Positions 55,121-63,655 of a stretch of 64,000 nucleotides of DNA are shown here, piece after piece. The first letter of the stretch is position 1. Every line of letters begins with the position of its first letter. The stretch is from Sphingomonas radiodurans (lineage in GTDB: Bacteria > Pseudomonadota > Alphaproteobacteria > Sphingomonadales > Sphingomonadaceae). The notes under the pieces were generated by a model, which worked only from the letters and a program-made list of their open reading frames with translations, was not told the origin of the DNA and made no database searches. The stretch spans positions 2,811,001 to 2,875,000 of the forward strand of contig NZ_CP086594.1 in the NCBI RefSeq assembly GCF_020866845.1. The letters are read 5' to 3'. Position numbers and translations under genes: made by a program.

Positions 55121-55996
55121 CTAATGCGCCTTGGTCGCACGCCAGGCACTCGGGGTCTGCCCGGCGTGGGCGCGAAAGGCACGCGTGAAATGGCTCTGGC
55201 TGATGAAGCCGAGCGCATCGGCGACCTGCGCGATCGTCAGGTCCGATCCGGCGAGCAACTCCTGCGCGCGATCGAGCCGCGCCTTCATCACATATTGGTG
55301 CGGGCTGACACCGGTCGCACGCTTGAACACGCGGCAGAAATGCGAGGGCGTTAGGCCGGCGTCGCTCGCCATCGCCTCCAGGCTGTGATCGGCCTCCGGG
55401 CGCGCGAGCACGCGGTTCATGATGTGGTGCAGGCGATATGCCGCAAAATCGCTTGTCGGGATGGTCGACACCGCCGAGTTTTGCGGTCCGCGCACCATAT
55501 GCGCCTTCAGCGCGCCCGCGAGCGCGGTGACATAGACCTGTCGCTCGGGCGTCTGCGGGGCGTAGAGCTCGCCCAGGATCTGCCGCGTCAGCGCCGCGCC
55601 GAGCGGATCGGCGAAGGCGAAGCGCATGCGCTGGAACTGGTCGTAGGCAGGCGTGCCTTGCAGCTCCGTGGCGGAGATCGACAGCGTCACCACGTCAAGC
55701 TCGCCGTCGACGAGCCAACCGCTCGGCTGCCCCGCGGGCAGGATCGTCGCGCAGCCGGGGATGGAACTCGTCTCACTCCACCCGTCGCGCTCCCACATCT
55801 TGACGCGCGGCTTGCCGGCGATGTGCACGACGAAGGTGGGGTCGGGCAGCGCGGGCAGCTGATAACTGCCGACGAACTGGCGCCAGCGCGATAGGCGCCA
55901 GCCATCACCTGTCGACCCGATGCCGAGATCCGCGGCGCGACCCAGAGCATCGGAAATGATTGCCTCGTTGGTCCAGACCGTATCGGTCACAGCCAT
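55121..55996 (-). CDS. AraC-family transcriptional regulator
   Basis: A 291-residue regulator. The C-terminal DNA-binding domain has two helix-turn-helix motifs, 'LEAMASDAGLTPSHFCRVFK' and 'IAQVADALGFISQSHFTRAF', followed by 'RAHAGQTPSAWR'. The N-terminal ligand/dimer domain (residues 1-180) is not assignable. It sits inside the operon between the P450 (17 bases upstream) and alcohol dehydrogenase (9 bases downstream), so it very likely controls the operon in response to its substrate. Confidence 0.9.
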   Translation of the reverse strand: MAVTDTVWTNEAIISDALGRAADLGIGSTGDGWRLSRWRQFVGSYQLPALPDPTFVVHIAGKPRVKMWERDGWSETSSIPGCATILPAGQPSGWLVDGELDVVTLSISATELQGTPAYDQFQRMRFAFADPLGAALTRQILGELYAPQTPERQVYVTALAGALKAHMVRGPQNSAVSTIPTSDFAAYRLHHIMNRVLARPEADHSLEAMASDAGLTPSHFCRVFKRATGVSPHQYVMKARLDRAQELLAGSDLTIAQVADALGFISQSHFTRAFRAHAGQTPSAWRATKAH

Positions 55997-56012
55997 GCTT
56001 TACAGCATCCTC

Positions 56013-57230
56013 TCACGCGGGCCGAAGCTCTATTTCGAGCGTCTTGAGCCCATTGATGAAGTTCGAGCGCAGCCGCTTGGGCGGCGCCGTCACCGCGAAC
56101 GACGCTACACGCTTCGCCAGCGCCTCGAAAGCGATCCGCAGCTGCATTTCGGCCAGCCGCGAGCCGACGCAGACATGCTGCCCGGATCCGAAGCCGACAT
56201 GCGGCACGTTGCCGCGCGCGAGATCGAACGCATCGGGATCGGGGAAGACCGATGCGTCGCGATTGCCGCTGGCGTACCACAGCACGACTTTGTCGCCCTT
56301 CGCGATCCGTTTGCCGCCAAGTTCGGTGTCGGCGGTTGCGGTACGGCGCATGTGAAGGACGGGGCTGGCGTGGCGGACCATCTCCTTCACGCCGTTGAAC
56401 AGCACGCCCGGATCGGCGCAAATCTGCGCCCATGCCTCGGGTTGCTCCGCGAGGCGCACCATCGAATGGCTCAGCGAATTGCGCGTCGTCTCGTTGCCGC
56501 CGACCAGCACGAGGATGAGGTTGCCGACGAAGTCGCCGAACGGCACTGGCACGCCGTCGATCTCGGCATTGGCGAGCAACGAGGCGATGTCCTGTGTCGG
56601 CTCGGCCCTGCGCGCCTCGAACAGCTCGGTTGCGAAGCCGAAGAACTCGGCGAGCACCTGCTGCATCGATTCCGGGCTCTGGCGAAACTCTGGATCGTCC
56701 TCACCGACGAACGCATTGGTCCACTCGTAGAGCTTGGGCCACAGATCAGGTGCCACGCCGAGTAGTTCGGCCAACGTCAGCAATGGCAGCGGCGCGTTGA
56801 GGAGCGGCACGATATCCACCGGCGCGCCCAGCGGGATCTCCGCCACCAGCGCTTCGACGCGCGCGCGGATGCGGGCTTCGATGTCGCCGAGGCGGACGGG
56901 CGACAGCGCAGGCATCACGAACTTGCGATAGCGCGTGTGGGTGGGCGGATCGCGCGAGATGAAGGGGATGCCGATCGCGCTCTCGCCAGCGCCGGTCAGC
57001 CCGACCTCGTTTTCGTTGAAGATGCGATGGCCTCCCCATTCGTGCGCGGATGAGAACAGCGTCGGATTGCGTGACACCGCGACGATATCGGCATGGCGCG
57101 TCACTGCCCAGAAGCCGGCGCCATCGGCCTCCGGGTTCCAGTGTACCGGATCGGTGGTGCGCAATTCGGCAAACGCATCATAGGGCACGCCGCGTTCGTA
57201 GAGCGCGGGATCCTTGAGATCGGGGATCAT
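56013..57230 (-). CDS. Cytochrome P450
   Basis: A 405-residue soluble bacterial P450. The haem-binding loop is 'HVGFGSGQHVCVGSRLA' with the Cys ligand, the oxygen-binding I-helix is 'LVLVGGNETTRNSL', and the ExxR motif is 'GVKEMVRHASPV'. It would hydroxylate a hydrophobic substrate using electrons from a ferredoxin, but no ferredoxin or reductase gene is in this operon. The ATG at 57230 overlaps the TonB receptor stop by one base (TGATG). The subfamily cannot be fixed by eye. Confidence 0.93.
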   Translation of the reverse strand: MIPDLKDPALYERGVPYDAFAELRTTDPVHWNPEADGAGFWAVTRHADIVAVSRNPTLFSSAHEWGGHRIFNENEVGLTGAGESAIGIPFISRDPPTHTRYRKFVMPALSPVRLGDIEARIRARVEALVAEIPLGAPVDIVPLLNAPLPLLTLAELLGVAPDLWPKLYEWTNAFVGEDDPEFRQSPESMQQVLAEFFGFATELFEARRAEPTQDIASLLANAEIDGVPVPFGDFVGNLILVLVGGNETTRNSLSHSMVRLAEQPEAWAQICADPGVLFNGVKEMVRHASPVLHMRRTATADTELGGKRIAKGDKVVLWYASGNRDASVFPDPDAFDLARGNVPHVGFGSGQHVCVGSRLAEMQLRIAFEALAKRVASFAVTAPPKRLRSNFINGLKTLEIELRPA

Positions 57231-59494
57231 CAGAAGGCGATCTGGATAGCGCCGCCGTAGGTGCGCGGCGCGGCGGGAACGAGGAAGTTGTACGGGAAGC
57301 CGGCGCCGCGCAGATCGAGCCCGTAGGCGAAGGTTTCGCGGCCGAAGATGTTGTTGCCCCACGCCTTCAGCGTAATTTGCCCGATCGTCCAGGCAAGGGT
57401 CGCATTGACCTTGGCGAAGTCGCGCTGCTGCAGTTCGGCGTTGTTCTGCGGCGATCCGACAGCGTTCGTATCGTTGAACGGCGAGAAGAACTGCCGCGTG
57501 AAGAAGGCGACGTTGGGCGAGAAGACCAGCCCGTTCTGACCGTCGCGGAACAGCGCCAGATCGACACCGCCCTGCGCCGTGAAGCGTGGCGCGAACGGCA
57601 GGTCGTTGCCCGACAGATCGGTGCCCTGCAGCGTCAGCTCCTTGTACGTCGCGTGGAGATAGCCGAGCGCTGCGTTGAGGCTGACGGCCGGCGACAGCCG
57701 CAGCACCGCCTCCGCCTCCGCGCCATAGACTTCGGACTTGGGCGCGTTGACGAGGAACGACACCGGGCCGGCGCGCGTATCCTGCACCTGCTGGTTCGAA
57801 TAATCGTAGTAGAAGCCCGCCGCCGACAGCGTCAGCGCGCCGAACCGGCCCTTGGCGCCCACTTCATATGCATTTAGGCGCTCGGGCGCGATATAGGTGA
57901 TACCCGCCGACGAGGTATAGCCGCCGCCGTTGAACGCGCCCGAGCGATAGCCGCGGTTGTAGCTCGCATAGACGAGCGGGCCGTCGTCGAACTGGTAGGA
58001 CAGCGACACGCGGCCGGTAAGCGCGTTGTTCTGACCCCGGATCGCGTAGCGCAATGCAGGATCATAGGCGCACGTACCCGGAACGCCAGGGCAGGGCACC
58101 GTCGTCGCAAGCGGCAACTGCGCGCCGCCGACATCGCCGGCGAACAGATAGGCATAGCCATCGTCGTAGCGCGCGCGATCCCAGGTGTAGCGCCCGCCGA
58201 CCGTGAGCGTCAGCCCGCGCGACAGCTCGTAATCGCCCTGCGCGAACACCGCGGCGCTGCGCCGGCGCTGCGTGTAGCTCTGGAAAAATCCGCCGTTCAC
58301 GGTCGGGGCGATCGCCTGGCCAATGTTGAAGGTGTTCTGCGTCTCGACCCGGTCGAAGCCGTAGAAGCCGCCAGCTACCAATTTGAGCGCGCCGCCATCG
58401 TAGTTGAGCCGTGCCTCTTCGCTGAACTGGTCGTATTTCGAGCGCCAATTGATATCGAGCACGTCAAGCGGCGAGCCGTCGGCAGCCTGCTGAAGGTTCT
58501 GGCTGCCGCCGTCCTTAGAGGTAATCGCGGTGAAGGTCAGCGTCGGGGAAATTTCATAGGCGATCGTCGCCGAGATGCCGTAGGCGTCCGTGCGATTGCG
58601 GCCAATGCGGTTCTCGTTGGTCTCGAAGAAATCGAGGCCCTGGCGGAACGGCAACAGGCCGTGGATCGCCGCCTGCGTGCCGCGATCTCGCCCGCCGTAG
58701 ATCTTGATCTTGACGTCGAGCGGGCCGTCACCCGGGCGGAAGCGCAAGGTGGCGCGGCCCTGCAGGGTATCCTGCGAATTGGCGTCGAGCGCGCCCGGCG
58801 AGACGTTGCGGATCTGGCCATCGCCCTTCACGAAGTTCCCGGCGACACGCAGGCCGAGCTGGTCCTTGACCATTGTCGCCTCGATCGCGGCCTGCGCGGT
58901 CCAAGTATCGTAATTGCCGTAGCCGCCCTCGGCATAGCCTTCGTTCCCCGACAGCGTCGGCGCGCGCGTGATGAAGTTGATCGCTCCGCCGGTCGTATTG
59001 CGTCCGAACAGCGTGCCCTGCGGCCCGCGCAGCACCTCGACGCGGTCGAGATCGAATAGCCCCATGCCGTGCGCGGTGCGATTGGCGAGATAGACGTCGT
59101 CGACATAGACGCCGATCGGCGAGGCTTGGTTGGAATTGTATTCGTTCGCCACCGAGATGCCGCGCAGCGAGAAATTGGGCTGCGTGTTTCCGTAAGGGCT
59201 GGATACCTGAAGGTTTGGAACCGCGCTCGCAAGATTGGCGGAGTTGGTAACGCCCTTGTTCTCGAGCGCTTGGCCGTCCAGTGCGGTGATCGCGATCGGC
59301 ACAGTCAGCACAGACTGCGCACGGCGCTGCGCCGTGACGATGATGTCGTCCGTTTCAGTTGGGCCGGCCGGCGCTGATTCGTTCGGCATCAGCTCGTTCG
59401 ACGAACCGTCAGCGCTGCCCTGCGCCAGTTGCGCTCCCGCCCCGGCGGGGAAGCATACGCCGACGAGCAGCGCGGCCAAACAGGTGGCTTTCAT
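57230..59494 (-). CDS. TonB-dependent outer-membrane receptor for a catabolic substrate
   Basis: A 754-residue receptor. It has a signal peptide (residues 1-22), a TonB box 'DDIIVTAQRR', a plug (about 55-175) with 'RVEVLRGPQGTLFGRNTTGG', and a barrel ending in Phe. This plug type is the one common in sphingomonad receptors for terpenes, steroids and aromatics. A strong RBS (AAAGGAGG) lies just upstream of the ATG. As first gene of the P450 operon it likely brings in the P450 substrate. Confidence 0.92.
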   Translation of the reverse strand: MKATCLAALLVGVCFPAGAGAQLAQGSADGSSNELMPNESAPAGPTETDDIIVTAQRRAQSVLTVPIAITALDGQALENKGVTNSANLASAVPNLQVSSPYGNTQPNFSLRGISVANEYNSNQASPIGVYVDDVYLANRTAHGMGLFDLDRVEVLRGPQGTLFGRNTTGGAINFITRAPTLSGNEGYAEGGYGNYDTWTAQAAIEATMVKDQLGLRVAGNFVKGDGQIRNVSPGALDANSQDTLQGRATLRFRPGDGPLDVKIKIYGGRDRGTQAAIHGLLPFRQGLDFFETNENRIGRNRTDAYGISATIAYEISPTLTFTAITSKDGGSQNLQQAADGSPLDVLDINWRSKYDQFSEEARLNYDGGALKLVAGGFYGFDRVETQNTFNIGQAIAPTVNGGFFQSYTQRRRSAAVFAQGDYELSRGLTLTVGGRYTWDRARYDDGYAYLFAGDVGGAQLPLATTVPCPGVPGTCAYDPALRYAIRGQNNALTGRVSLSYQFDDGPLVYASYNRGYRSGAFNGGGYTSSAGITYIAPERLNAYEVGAKGRFGALTLSAAGFYYDYSNQQVQDTRAGPVSFLVNAPKSEVYGAEAEAVLRLSPAVSLNAALGYLHATYKELTLQGTDLSGNDLPFAPRFTAQGGVDLALFRDGQNGLVFSPNVAFFTRQFFSPFNDTNAVGSPQNNAELQQRDFAKVNATLAWTIGQITLKAWGNNIFGRETFAYGLDLRGAGFPYNFLVPAAPRTYGGAIQIAF

Positions 59495-59610
59495 CCATCC
59501 CTCCTTTGTCGGGCAGCACTCCTAGGTGCCGCCCCCTATCGAGAGTGGTTGTAGCGCGCAGTCCTATCGCCGGCTTTGCACCCACTTGCCGTACTTTTTG
59601 ACTTTCCTTG

Positions 59611-59625
59611 CGCGGTGTCACCGCG
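59611..59625. promoter_or_regulatory. Perfect palindrome upstream of the P450 operon, candidate operator
   Basis: CGCGGTGTCACCGCG is a 15-base palindrome (7-bp arms around one base), 117 bases upstream of the receptor ATG. AraC proteins usually bind direct repeats, so this could serve a different regulator. It could also be a chance GC palindrome. Confidence 0.3.
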
Positions 59626-59761
59626 ACAAAGGGATGGGTGTTCGCTTTCGGCGCACGAGCAAAGGACGTTTAACGGCCGCGTGCGGATCTTTGCAGCGGG
59701 CGATTCCCAACGACGGTAACATTCCAACGAGCCTTGTAGGATCACCATCCCGTGTGGGCGT

Positions 59762-59907
59762 TTACTTGCTTCCCTTTGGTTTGCGCGGTTTAGGTATCGG
59801 CAGCTCTGCCGCTGTGACACGCAACAAGTCACTTAGCCACTCCGCATCGTCCCAGCGATCGGCCTCGATTAGCAGGTGCGGCTTTGCCCCTGGATAGGGG
59901 TCCGACA
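59762..59907 (-). pseudogene. C-terminal gene fragment cut by the IS element
   Basis: A minus-strand frame reads 'DPYPGAKPHLLIEADRWDDA' and on to 'PKPRKPKGSK' and a TAA at 59762. Upstream it runs straight into the end of the insertion element at 59907, where the frame continues only into IS sequence. It looks like the last 48 or so codons of an interrupted gene. I do not recognise the family. Confidence 0.45.
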
Positions 59908-60693
59908 GAGGTGGCTCGGGGGATCTGAACATCGGGGATAAGTGGATTGCCGATCTGACAGCGGCCGTGCTGGCCGCGAGAAGGAGGCAAGATGAGCAAA
60001 CGACCCCGCTGGAACCACAGCCCGGCATTCAAGGCCAAGGTGGCGTTGGCTGCCGTGAAAGGCGCGCCGGCCGAACACCTCGACGCCGGCACCGGGGCAC
60101 AAGATCTATCCGTACCTGCTGCGCAAGCTCGCGGTGATCCGGCCGAACCAGGTCTGGGCGACGGACATTACGTATGTGCCGATGGCGCGTGGCTTCGTCT
60201 ACCTCGTCGCCATCGTCGACTGGTTCAGCCGGCGCGTGCTGGCGTGGCGGGTGTCGATCTCGCTCGATGTCGGGTTCTGCATCGAGGCGCTGGAGGAGGC
60301 GCTGACCCGCTACGGCAAGCCCGCCATCTTCAACAGCGATCAGGGCTCGCAGTTCACGAGTGCCGCCTTCACCGCCGTCCTCCACCGCGAGAAGATCGCG
60401 ATCAGCATGGACGGTAAGGGGTGCTGGCGCGACAACGTGTTCGTGGAGCGCCTCTGGCGCTCGGTGAAATATGAGGAGGTGTACCTCAACGCCTATGCCT
60501 CGGTTCCCGAGGCCCGCGCCGGCATCAGCCGCTACATCGGGTTCTACAATGCCGTTAGGCCGCACTCCGCGCTTGGCGGCCGCACGCCCGACCAGATATA
60601 CTTCAACCAGCCGCTTCTCGCAGCGGCATGATCAACCAGCGGCAGTCCACTTATCCAAGCCGTGAACCTGTCCAGACAAACCGAGCAACCTCT
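59907..60693 (+). mobile_element. IS3-family insertion element, internally deleted copy
   Basis: A 787-base copy of the element at 62377-63653, in opposite orientation. Its ends are inverted repeats: AGAGGTGGCTCGGGGGATCT at the left, and AGAGGTTGCTCGGTTTGTCT read inward from the right. A block of about 490 bases is missing: the first 24 codons of orfA are joined to the middle of orfB at about 60062. No matching target duplication flanks it (GAC left, CCT right). Confidence 0.88.
59992..60631 (+). pseudogene. Fused remnant of IS3 orfA/orfB transposase
   Basis: The frame begins as intact orfA (MSKRPRWNHSPAFKAKVALA), then after the deletion junction it goes out of frame ([12 protein letters not shown]). 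The C-terminal part of orfB, from '[15 protein letters not shown]' to 'FNQPLLAAA' at 60631, is still open in its own frame and keeps the DDE residues ([23 protein letters not shown]). It lacks the orfB N-terminus, so the copy should be unable to move by itself. Confidence 0.85.
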
Positions 60694-60728
60694 CCTGTCC
60701 GTCGTGTGGGGCACCTAACCTGCTTGAT

Positions 60729-61139
60729 ATGCGTAAGCGTCTAGTCGTGCGACGGCTGACCTCTAAAGCACAGGGGAAGATGCGCAGTGAGCCCGAAAGC
60801 GACCATCTGTTGCGTTGGATAGGCGGTGAGGAGTTCGGGCTGGTGTTAGGTGTACCCGACCCCGCTGCCGCAGCAATCATTGCTGACCGGCTGCGAACGG
60901 CTTTTGCTGCTGCCCCGGTCGTGTGGGATGATCAGCCTATCCGAGCGACGGTGAGCATTGGCGCGTGTTACCTCGATTGCGACCGCGGCGCTGCGCCCGA
61001 ACTCGTGCGGCGATTGGATGAAGCGCTGTACCGTGCGAAGCACAACGGGCGAAACAGGGTAGAATGGATTTCCGAGAATTGGCAGCCTGAGGGGAGCAAC
61101 CAAACCATTGCCGCGCGGCGCATTTTCCGTGCGGCGTAG
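60729..61139 (+). pseudogene. Truncated diguanylate cyclase (C-terminal half of GGDEF domain)
   Basis: A 136-residue frame that keeps 'LLRWIGGEEFGLVL' and 'ATVSIGACYLDCD' to 'RLDEALYRAKHNGRNRV', but lacks the N-terminal half of the domain with the metal-binding Asp block. The frame is open back to the IS boundary at 60693. The first 18 residues after the ATG at 60729 do not resemble GGDEF proteins. It is most likely a cyclase gene cut by the IS, and inactive. Confidence 0.75.
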
Positions 61140-61238
61140 TTTTGATCGTCGCGTTCTCTTAACCGATTGTGCGATATGCCACTCTACCCGAAGCGCGCGC
61201 TCCGTTGGTTCGCGGCGGGGCCGAGTTCTGGAGTACGC

Positions 61239-61640
61239 ATGGCGCGCATCATCTATGTAGAGGACGACGACTTGATGGGTCACGTCGTGCAAGAAGTTCT
61301 GACTCAGGCTGGCCATCTTATCGGCGTCGTGCCGCACGGCACGCTGGGGTTCGAGACGATTGCGTTCAAAAAACCTGAGCTGGTGATCCTGGACCTCGGG
61401 CTCCCAGGCATGACCGGGATCGAAGTTCTGAAGCACCTGCGCCAGATCTCAAGCACTTACATGATCCCAATCCTGGTGCTCACGGCGAACCAAAGCGCGG
61501 AGGCGGCGGAGCAAGCAATGGGCGCGGGTGCCAACGATGTGATGCTGAAGCCTTTTGTGCCGGCCGATCTGATTGCGCGAGTCGCCGACGTGCTCTCCGT
61601 ACATGGCTTCGGCAACGATCTGATCCGGCGCGATTCATAG
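61239..61640 (+). CDS. Single-domain response regulator (CheY-like)
   Basis: A 133-residue receiver with no output domain. It has the acidic cluster 'YVEDDDLMG', phospho-acceptor Asp in 'LVILDLGLPGMTG', Thr in 'ILVLTAN' and Lys in 'VMLKPFVP'. The ATG at 61239 fits the receiver fold; an earlier in-frame ATG lies 72 bases upstream. It follows the truncated cyclase by 99 bases on the same strand, so the two may once have been one signalling operon. Confidence 0.87.
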   Translation: MARIIYVEDDDLMGHVVQEVLTQAGHLIGVVPHGTLGFETIAFKKPELVILDLGLPGMTGIEVLKHLRQISSTYMIPILVLTANQSAEAAEQAMGAGANDVMLKPFVPADLIARVADVLSVHGFGNDLIRRDS

Positions 61641-61698
61641 GGACGGCGCAAGCGCCACGGTTCGACTCAGACGCAGCGCGGATTCCACATCCGCTAGG

Positions 61699-62088
61699 TC
61701 AGGCGGCGTCGTCCAGACCGCGGGGCTGACCTTCGTTCGTCATCGCCACGTATGTGAAGACCCCCTCCGTGACCTTCGCCGCCTCTTTAGTGCCACGCAC
61801 GCGAGTCCAGGTCTCGACCTTCACCTTGATCGACGTCGATCCCTCGTCCTCCCACGAGCAGAAGCAGCTGACCTCATCGCCAACCGCTATCGGCCGCAGG
61901 AACTTCATCGCATCGATCGCGACAGTCGCTACCGGCCCGGTCGCTCGTTCGACCGCAAACGTCGCCCCTGCGAGGTCCATCTGCGAAAGCGTCCAGCCGC
62001 CGAAGATGTGACCGCTGGGGTTTGCGTCCCGCGGCATCGCTATGGTCCGGAGGTGAGCGCCGCCGACGGGATTGGGAAGTGTGTCCAT
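61699..62088 (-). CDS. Acyl-CoA thioesterase, YciA-like hot-dog protein
   Basis: A 129-residue hot-dog thioesterase. The family motif 'AMPRDANPSGHIFGGWTLSQ' contains the catalytic Asn/Asp region, followed by 'MDLAGATFAVERATGPVATV' and 'FLRPIAVGDEVSCF'. It would hydrolyse acyl-CoA in the cytoplasm. It is transcribed toward the response regulator and lies within the IS-bounded segment. Confidence 0.88.
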   Translation of the reverse strand: MDTLPNPVGGAHLRTIAMPRDANPSGHIFGGWTLSQMDLAGATFAVERATGPVATVAIDAMKFLRPIAVGDEVSCFCSWEDEGSTSIKVKVETWTRVRGTKEAAKVTEGVFTYVAMTNEGQPRGLDDAA

Positions 62089-62376
62089 GTCGAGGGCAAC
62101 GAGTACGGGTGAAAAGGTGTCCCGAGCTATTCTGCGCAGGACGTCATGTCGCCGATGGCCGCGACGACCGCTTCCAGTTCCGATAACGCGTAGTGATCGG
62201 AGAGCGTCACCGAACTTCGGCTGGATGACACGTCAGAGCGGAAGCGCCATCTGTCGCGCGTCGTGGATCGCCGGTAAGCCTTCCAGCGCCTCTGGTGGCA
62301 TGTTCCCGAGGTGTTACCGATGCAAGCAGGTTCTACCCGGGGTGCGGGCGCACCCCGTTCGGTAGGCAAGGCGAGG
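62089..62376. other. Gene-free stretch between thioesterase and IS
   Basis: These 288 bases hold no supported gene. On the minus strand protein-like pieces appear in two different frames ('NMPPEALEGLPAIHDARQMA' near 62290 and 'LSDHYALSELEAVVAAIGDM' near 62180), which could be a frameshifted gene remnant cut by the IS. Confidence 0.3.
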
Positions 62377-62438
62377 AGAGGTTGCTCGGTTTGTCTGGAC
62401 AGGTTCACGGCTTGGATAAGTGGACTGCCGCTGGTTGA

Positions 62439-63263
62439 TCATGCCGCTGCGAGAAGCGGCTGGTTGAAGTATATCTGGTCGGGCGTGCGGCCGCCAAGCG
62501 CGGAGTGCGGCCTAACGGCATTGTAGAACCCGATGTAGCGGCTGATGCCGGCGCGGGCCTCGGGAACCGAGGCATAGGCGTTGAGGTACACCTCCTCATA
62601 TTTCACCGAGCGCCAGAGGCGCTCCACGAACACGTTGTCGCGCCAGCACCCCTTACCGTCCATGCTGATCGCGATCTTCTCGCGGTGGAGGACGGCGGTG
62701 AAGGCGGCACTCGTGAACTGCGAGCCCTGATCGCTGTTGAAGATGGCGGGCTTGCCGTAGCGGGTCAGCGCCTCCTCCAGCGCCTCGATGCAGAACCCGA
62801 CATCGAGCGAGATCGACACCCGCCACGCCAGCACGCGCCGGCTGAACCAGTCGACGATGGCGACGAGGTAGACGAAGCCACGCGCCATCGGCACATACGT
62901 AATGTCCGTCGCCCAGACCTGGTTCGGCCGGATCACCGCGAGCTTGCGCAGCAGGTACGGATAGATCTTGTGCCCCGGTGCCGGCGTCGAGGTGTTCGGC
63001 CGGCGGTAGATCGCCTTGATCCTCATCCGCTTCATCAGCGTCGCGACATGCAGCCGACCGACGCTCACGCCTTCCTGCCGCAACAGGTCGCGCAGCATCC
63101 GGCTACCGGCAAACGGGTAGAGCAGGTGCAGCTCGTCGATCCGGCGCATGACCGCCAGATCGGCCAAGGATACAGAGCGAGGCAGATAGTAGATGCTGCC
63201 GCGGCTGATGCCGAGCTGCCGCGCCTGGGCGACCAGCGGTAGCGAATGACCACGGTCGATCAT
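62439..63263 (-). CDS. IS3-family transposase OrfB (DDE integrase)
   Basis: A 274-residue transposase with an N-terminal HTH_21-like region ('[14 protein letters not shown]') and an integrase core. The DDE residues lie in '[15 protein letters not shown]', '[13 protein letters not shown]' and '[19 protein letters not shown]'. The ATG at 63263 overlaps the orfA stop. In IS3 elements OrfA and OrfB are usually also joined by -1 frameshifting. Confidence 0.92.
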   Translation of the reverse strand: MIDRGHSLPLVAQARQLGISRGSIYYLPRSVSLADLAVMRRIDELHLLYPFAGSRMLRDLLRQEGVSVGRLHVATLMKRMRIKAIYRRPNTSTPAPGHKIYPYLLRKLAVIRPNQVWATDITYVPMARGFVYLVAIVDWFSRRVLAWRVSISLDVGFCIEALEEALTRYGKPAIFNSDQGSQFTSAAFTAVLHREKIAISMDGKGCWRDNVFVERLWRSVKYEEVYLNAYASVPEARAGISRYIGFYNAVRPHSALGGRTPDQIYFNQPLLAAA

Positions 63264-63568
63264 CGCTTTGCGCTCGGCAACAGACCGGCCTTCCCGAGCG
63301 CACCGGCCAGAAAATCATTCGCCAGCGTCAGCTCGCCGATCTTGGCGTGCAGTACCGTCACGTCGACCGCCGGCTCTACCGCCGACGACGCCGCGCCGAA
63401 CCCGTCCGCCGCGCCCTCCAGCAGCCGCGACCGCCACTGGTTGATGAGGTTCGGATGCACATCATACTGCTGCGCCAGTTCGGCCAGCGTCTTCTCGCCT
63501 TTCACGGCAGCCAACGCCACCTTGGCCTTGAATGCCGGGCTGTGGTTCCAGCGGGGTCGTTTGCTCAT
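63260..63568 (-). CDS. IS3-family transposase OrfA (DNA-binding)
   Basis: A 102-residue protein with a helix-turn-helix of HTH_Tnp_1 type: 'HSPAFKAKVALAAVKGEKTL' followed by 'AQQYDVHPNLINQWRSRLLE'. A short leucine-rich helix (VLHAKIGELTLANDFLAGAL) follows. It guides the transposase to the element ends. Confidence 0.9.
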   Translation of the reverse strand: MSKRPRWNHSPAFKAKVALAAVKGEKTLAELAQQYDVHPNLINQWRSRLLEGAADGFGAASSAVEPAVDVTVLHAKIGELTLANDFLAGALGKAGLLPSAKR

Positions 63569-63655
63569 CTTGCCTCCTTCTCGCGGCCAGCACGGCCGCT
63601 GTCAGATCGGCAATCCACTTATCCCCGATGTTCAGATCCCCCGAGCCACCTCTAA

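Larger units (their letters stand above)
62377..63653 (-). mobile_element. IS3-family insertion element, full-length copy
   Basis: A 1277-base element with imperfect terminal inverted repeats (AGAGGTTGCTCGG at the left; AGAGGTGGCTCGG read inward from the right end at 63653). It carries complete orfA and orfB with a 4-base ATGA overlap. It has interrupted an IS30-type transposase gene on its right side. No target duplication is seen (AGG left, AAG right). Confidence 0.9.

Noticed and set aside
59907..63653. Composite transposon carrying signalling genes
   Set aside because: One IS copy is internally deleted, there are no target duplications and several flanking genes are broken, so rearrangement between IS copies is more likely than a mobile composite unit.
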